Positions 5,226 to 7,957 of a stretch of 7,957 nt of DNA are shown in pieces (positions within the stretch are counted from its first letter, which is position 1; each line of letters begins with the position of its first letter). The stretch comes from Candidatus Woesearchaeota archaeon. Its GTDB lineage: Archaea > Nanobdellota > Nanobdellia > SCGC-AAA011-G17 > JACPNG01. The DNA lies in the NCBI GenBank assembly GCA_016185555.1, contig JACPNI010000039.1, positions 1 through 7,957 on the forward strand, read 5' to 3'. Under the pieces are notes generated by a model. It was not told the DNA's origin. It did not search any database and saw only the letters and a program-made list of their open reading frames with translations. Made by a program: the position numbers and the translations under genes.

Positions 5226-6158
5226 TTAACAATTTATATAGCTAGACTTAAAGCCTTCAAATACATTTATGGCTCTTGCGAGGGGCTCTTCTTTTAAACA
5301 TAACCCGTCACATAGCATAAATCTACGATATCCAATATCATACAACCATGCAAGCTCACAGAAATCTGAGCATTCAGGGACAGGTTGGTTTGTTACTGAT
5401 AATATCATTCTTGATGCTACTATTGCCCTTGGATCTTTTTCAATAATTAATTTTGTAGCAGCCAATATATCATGTGGCTTATCAACTTCAACATAAAGGT
5501 CCCCACGAGCAGTCAATAGAGATAAGTTTTCAGTTATTTTAAATTCGTTTGCTACATATTCCAGTCCTTTCTTAGATTCAATCTTTGCAATAATCTCAGA
5601 ATCACCGACATATTCCCTGAACTCATCTATGTCTTTTGTATTCTCAACATAGGAAAGGGCAAACCTGTCAAGCCCAGCTTCCCTAGCATTTTTAATTCTT
5701 TCAATTTCATAGTCACAGAAAATAGGGCCTTGCACATTAAGGCTTGGATTTCTAATCTGTAAGGATTCACCATCATTAACTAAATAATTTGGACCACCTT
5801 CAAATATAAGATGATCCCCATTAACAACTTCCTTGAGCAATGCCCTGTCTGTGCCTGCCTTAAACAGAACTACAGTTGGTGTTTCTACACTTATTTTGTG
5901 GTTTATCTTAAGCTCTAAGTGGTCTTTATGGCTGTAGGGTTCTAATACACGAAGTTGTCTTCCTTTAATGTCAAAGTATAAAGGAACAGGGCCTTCTAGT
6001 TTTTTTGCTAGAAGTAGTTCCTCCTTTAATGTACTGCCTTTTTCATGTTTTGCTGCAGCACTATTTATCCTAATTCCGCTTAATCTTGCGTCGTTTGCAA
6101 ATCTCTTGAAATGCGGGAATTTTGGCCATAGCGTTACAAGCAGTTCTAGGTTATTCAT
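5226..6158 (-). CDS. Pyruvate-kinase-like protein lacking the C-terminal domain
   Basis: A 310-residue protein resembling the TIM-barrel A domain plus inserted B domain of pyruvate kinase, without the roughly 120-residue C-terminal allosteric domain. Visible landmarks in order are: WPK near residue 12 (the IGP strand), SGIRINS at 27-33 (RxNxS), FDIKGRQLR at 62-70 (DxKGPxIR), the B domain at about 71-150, FALSYVENTKDI at 166-177, AKIE at 191-194 (phosphoryl-transfer Lys and metal-binding Glu), ARGD at 217-220 (metal-binding Asp), and SRMILS at 249-254 in place of ATQMLES. The PTRAE loop reads PVPEC, and SGETA reads CDGLC, so ADP or substrate specificity may differ. The SD is AGGAG, 6 nt before the ATG, and the gene overlaps the VWA gene by 8 nt. 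It may be a diverged paralogue or a signalling enzyme rather than the glycolytic one. Confidence 0.75.
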   Translation of the reverse strand: MNNLELLVTLWPKFPHFKRFANDARLSGIRINSAAAKHEKGSTLKEELLLAKKLEGPVPLYFDIKGRQLRVLEPYSHKDHLELKINHKISVETPTVVLFKAGTDRALLKEVVNGDHLIFEGGPNYLVNDGESLQIRNPSLNVQGPIFCDYEIERIKNAREAGLDRFALSYVENTKDIDEFREYVGDSEIIAKIESKKGLEYVANEFKITENLSLLTARGDLYVEVDKPHDILAATKLIIEKDPRAIVASRMILSVTNQPVPECSDFCELAWLYDIGYRRFMLCDGLCLKEEPLARAINVFEGFKSSYINC

Positions 6159-7125
6159 CTTTGTCTCCTAAAAGAGATTTTGTTTTCGCCATGGTCTTAT
6201 CTCTTTTCATCACTGATTTCCCTGGATCTGGAAGTGCTCGCGGTCCATGTATGGTCATGAGTGATTTCTTAACAGTTTTTACCTGCAGTGGTGTTTGCCT
6301 TTCAGTTAATTCCTTGTCGAAGTAATCAAGCATTGATGTTTCTTTTGCAATTATCCCAAGTATGTCATCTACAACACGTTTTGCTTCTGGAAGAATTGCT
6401 ACATGATCAGCACCAAGGTATGATTCCCATTGTTTTTGTATTCTTTCATCAGTGGCAGACATCCTGTCATTGTCATACCCATCATACAATTTTCTTATTA
6501 TATATACTGAGTATTTTTGTTTAAGCGCCTCAATTGCCTGTTTGCTGCTTAATCTTTTTTCTAAAGCGACATGCGCTATATCTTTTGCCTGATCCTTGTC
6601 AACAGTTTCGTATAAGCCCTCATCACCTATGAAGATGAATATAGGTTTGGTTGCTTTTGGCATTTCTACATTATTTGCGTAGTATAATGCAGCTAAGTCA
6701 TAGCTTTCTCGGGTTTGACTGCCCCCCCTTCCTTCTATTATAAGTGCTTTTAACCTGGCTACAAGATCCTTACCAGATGAGAATTTTTGTACTTGTAGCG
6801 GATAATCATCGCTATATGCATCTCCTATTGCAGCAAAGCTTACTTCAGGGTCATCAAGATAGTTTTTTAATTCCAAATCCAGCAAAGGTAGCTTTTCAAA
6901 TATAGTTGCAGGCCATTCTCCCATTGAACCAGTTACATCACATGCAATTACCAGTGGTGATTTGCAGTTTGTGCTTAATGAATTAACCACCAAATCTTTC
7001 AAGCTCTTTTTTGTCTTGACTGCATCATCATAGCTTCTCCCTACATGTGCATCATATGCTGCACGTGCAGACTTAAAGTCATATCCCTTCCATGGACCCG
7101 GATCATAATCTCCTGCTTCTGTCAT
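6151..7125 (-). CDS. VWA-domain protein with intact MIDAS
   Basis: A 324-residue soluble protein. After an N-terminal segment rich in Tyr, Asp and Ala (AYDAHVGRSYDDA, 22-35), a von Willebrand factor A domain spans about 56-270. Its metal-ion-dependent adhesion site is complete: D63-x-T65-x-S67 (DVTGSMG), T138 in GGSQTRESYD, and D168 in IGDEG. The C-terminal tail (about 285-324) is basic and probably disordered. VWA domains bind partners through the metal and often act as scaffolds or adaptors, here probably in the cytoplasm since no signal peptide is seen. A strong AGGAGGT precedes the ATG at 7125. It sits between the kinase/microprotein pair and the pyruvate-kinase-like gene, which suggests it is a substrate or scaffold of the kinase. 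Confidence 0.88.
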   Translation of the reverse strand: MTEAGDYDPGPWKGYDFKSARAAYDAHVGRSYDDAVKTKKSLKDLVVNSLSTNCKSPLVIACDVTGSMGEWPATIFEKLPLLDLELKNYLDDPEVSFAAIGDAYSDDYPLQVQKFSSGKDLVARLKALIIEGRGGSQTRESYDLAALYYANNVEMPKATKPIFIFIGDEGLYETVDKDQAKDIAHVALEKRLSSKQAIEALKQKYSVYIIRKLYDGYDNDRMSATDERIQKQWESYLGADHVAILPEAKRVVDDILGIIAKETSMLDYFDKELTERQTPLQVKTVKKSLMTIHGPRALPDPGKSVMKRDKTMAKTKSLLGDKDE

Positions 7126-7171
7126 TTTAATTACCTCCTAAATGTTTTTTATTGTTTGTTTTATCTTAATC

Positions 7172-7249
7172 TTACCAACCTTCTGGATAATCCATTTCTT
7201 CTGGTGGCGGGGGTGGTGGGCCTCCCGGCCAATCACATTTATATTCCAT
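7172..7249 (-). CDS. 25-residue proline-rich microprotein
   Basis: A very short gene in the 133-nt gap between the kinase stop (7259) and the VWA start (7125). The reverse complement reads ATG at 7249 to TAA at 7172, 25 codons. The peptide begins MEYKCDWPGG, has six consecutive prolines (residues 11-16), and ends EEMDYPEGW. A strong AGGAGGG lies 4 nt before the ATG and shares bases with the kinase TAG stop, so coupled translation is likely. The composition (Trp, Tyr, Pro, acidic) suits a peptide that docks on another protein; alternatively the poly-Pro run could stall ribosomes and tune the downstream VWA gene. The SD and position support it as real; the function is unknown. Confidence 0.6.
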   Translation of the reverse strand: MEYKCDWPGGPPPPPPEEMDYPEGW

Positions 7250-7258
7250 TTTTCCCTC

Positions 7259-7957
7259 CTAAAAATTTGGTATTTTTGCCATGCTTGATCTTCTTCTGCC
7301 GAATGCTTTAGTTCTAACATCAGCTAATTGCTCTATGAGATTAGCTTTTTCCCAATTTGGTCTTGAGTTAACATCATGCACAATAAGATCAGCAATAAAA
7401 TCGCGCAATGCATCAGGCACATTGCTTGGAACTCTTTTCTTTCCAACATCTCCGCCTAAAGCATAAATCATAGTCATGCCAAGGCTGTAAAAGTCAGATT
7501 CCGGAACCAGTGGGCATCCTTTTTCCTGTTCAGGTGATGCAAAATAGGGCGTATATCCAATTGCTTTTGTATTGCTTGACGGCTTTACTGCTGCAAGACC
7601 ATAATCAACAAGAACCATGGCATGGCTTTCTGGCTGTACAATAATATTCTGAGGTTTGACATCACCATGGACAACACCATTTAAGTGCAGGTACCATAAG
7701 GCGCTTAATGCACGCTCTGAAATCCATGCAACATGCTCTGAATCTAATTTTCCGTTTTTCTGGATAATTTGTTCTAATGTTGGACCCGGTATATAGCTCA
7801 TTACCAAAGCAAAGCTTCCGTCATCCATTCTGAACATATCGCGCATTGCCGGCAGGCTGTGATGTCTTAGGTCCCATATTGCCTTTGCTTCCTTTCTGAT
7901 AATTTCTTCATCTTGAGGGGAAACATAATGCGCATGCTTTATACATACAGGTTCTTC
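7259..7957 (-). CDS. Ser/Thr protein kinase (eukaryotic-like), N-terminus cut by window
   Basis: The frame stays open from the TAG at 7259 to the window edge, giving 232 residues; the Gly-rich loop lies beyond 7957. An ATG at 7846 lies inside the domain and is not the start, because the frame upstream of it encodes the VAIK-like lysine. In the fragment: VCIK lysine at residue 7, alpha-C glutamate about 23 (RKEAKAIWDLRH), catalytic HGDVKPQN at 97-104, DYG at 118-120 in place of DFG, and SPE at 141-143 in place of APE. The hinge segment reads VMSYIPGPTLEQII. The DFYSLG helix and NSRP follow. All catalytic residues seen are intact, with HGD instead of HRD. The protein ends soon after the kinase fold (RRRSSMAKIPNF), leaving no room for a membrane or sensor domain after it. 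It is the first visible gene of the operon. Confidence 0.92.
   Translation of the reverse strand, partial: EEPVCIKHAHYVSPQDEEIIRKEAKAIWDLRHHSLPAMRDMFRMDDGSFALVMSYIPGPTLEQIIQKNGKLDSEHVAWISERALSALWYLHLNGVVHGDVKPQNIIVQPESHAMVLVDYGLAAVKPSSNTKAIGYTPYFASPEQEKGCPLVPESDFYSLGMTMIYALGGDVGKKRVPSNVPDALRDFIADLIVHDVNSRPNWEKANLIEQLADVRTKAFGRRRSSMAKIPNF

Noticed and set aside
5269..5496. Open frame on the plus strand inside the pyruvate-kinase-like gene.
   Set aside because: The opposite strand carries the conserved ARGD and KIE-bearing protein; this frame shows no domain or SD.
6122..6524. Overlapping plus-strand frames across the VWA gene.
   Set aside because: Antisense to the MIDAS-containing protein; no SD and no recognisable motifs.
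7138..7320. A 60-codon minus-strand frame spanning the kinase end and the kinase-VWA gap.
   Set aside because: It overlaps the kinase C-terminus out of frame and lacks an SD, whereas the 25-codon frame in the same gap has a strong SD immediately upstream.
7259..7846. ATG at 7846 as the kinase start.
   Set aside because: The same frame continues upstream and encodes the VCIK lysine and alpha-C glutamate, so the true start is beyond the window.

Overview
The window looks archaeal, most likely from a small-genome AT-rich lineage of the DPANN type; this is inference, with no marker gene to prove it. The main evidence is promoter layout. Several genes lack a Shine-Dalgarno (SD) sequence and have a TATA-like element about 26-28 bases before the start codon, which is the archaeal leaderless arrangement. 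Genes inside operons carry strong GGAGG-type SD sequences. The protein set (PIN toxin pairs, a Cas4/RecB-like nuclease, HExxH proteins, a short pyruvate-kinase-like protein) fits this.

Layout. 1-123 (minus): start of a ribbon-helix-helix antitoxin, cut by the window edge. 328-1179 (plus): a cation diffusion facilitator with an unusual TM5 metal site. 1355-2010 (plus): an AbrB-type antitoxin and PIN toxin overlapping by ATGA, with a palindromic candidate operator. This cassette is bracketed by two identical 31-bp direct repeats. 3784-2087 (minus): a Cas4/RecB-like nuclease, a YdjM-like membrane protein and a small HExxH protein. 5096-3874 (minus): a lipoprotein, an unknown helical protein and a second HExxH protein, tightly spaced.

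7957-5226 (minus): the most interesting part. A Ser/Thr protein kinase (N-terminus beyond the window) is followed by a 25-codon proline-rich microprotein gene with a strong SD. Next come a VWA/MIDAS protein and a pyruvate-kinase-like protein without the usual C-terminal domain. The spacing (9 nt, 46 nt, then an 8-nt overlap) and SD sequences indicate one operon. Kinase plus VWA recalls the kinase/VWA/PP2C (TerY-P) triads, but here the visible third large partner is a pyruvate-kinase-like enzyme and there is a microprotein between kinase and VWA. By eye this block is less AT-rich than the left part of the window.

No rRNA, tRNA, CRISPR array or transposase was seen. No gene-free stretch exceeds 300 bases; the longest, 124-327, holds divergent promoter elements.
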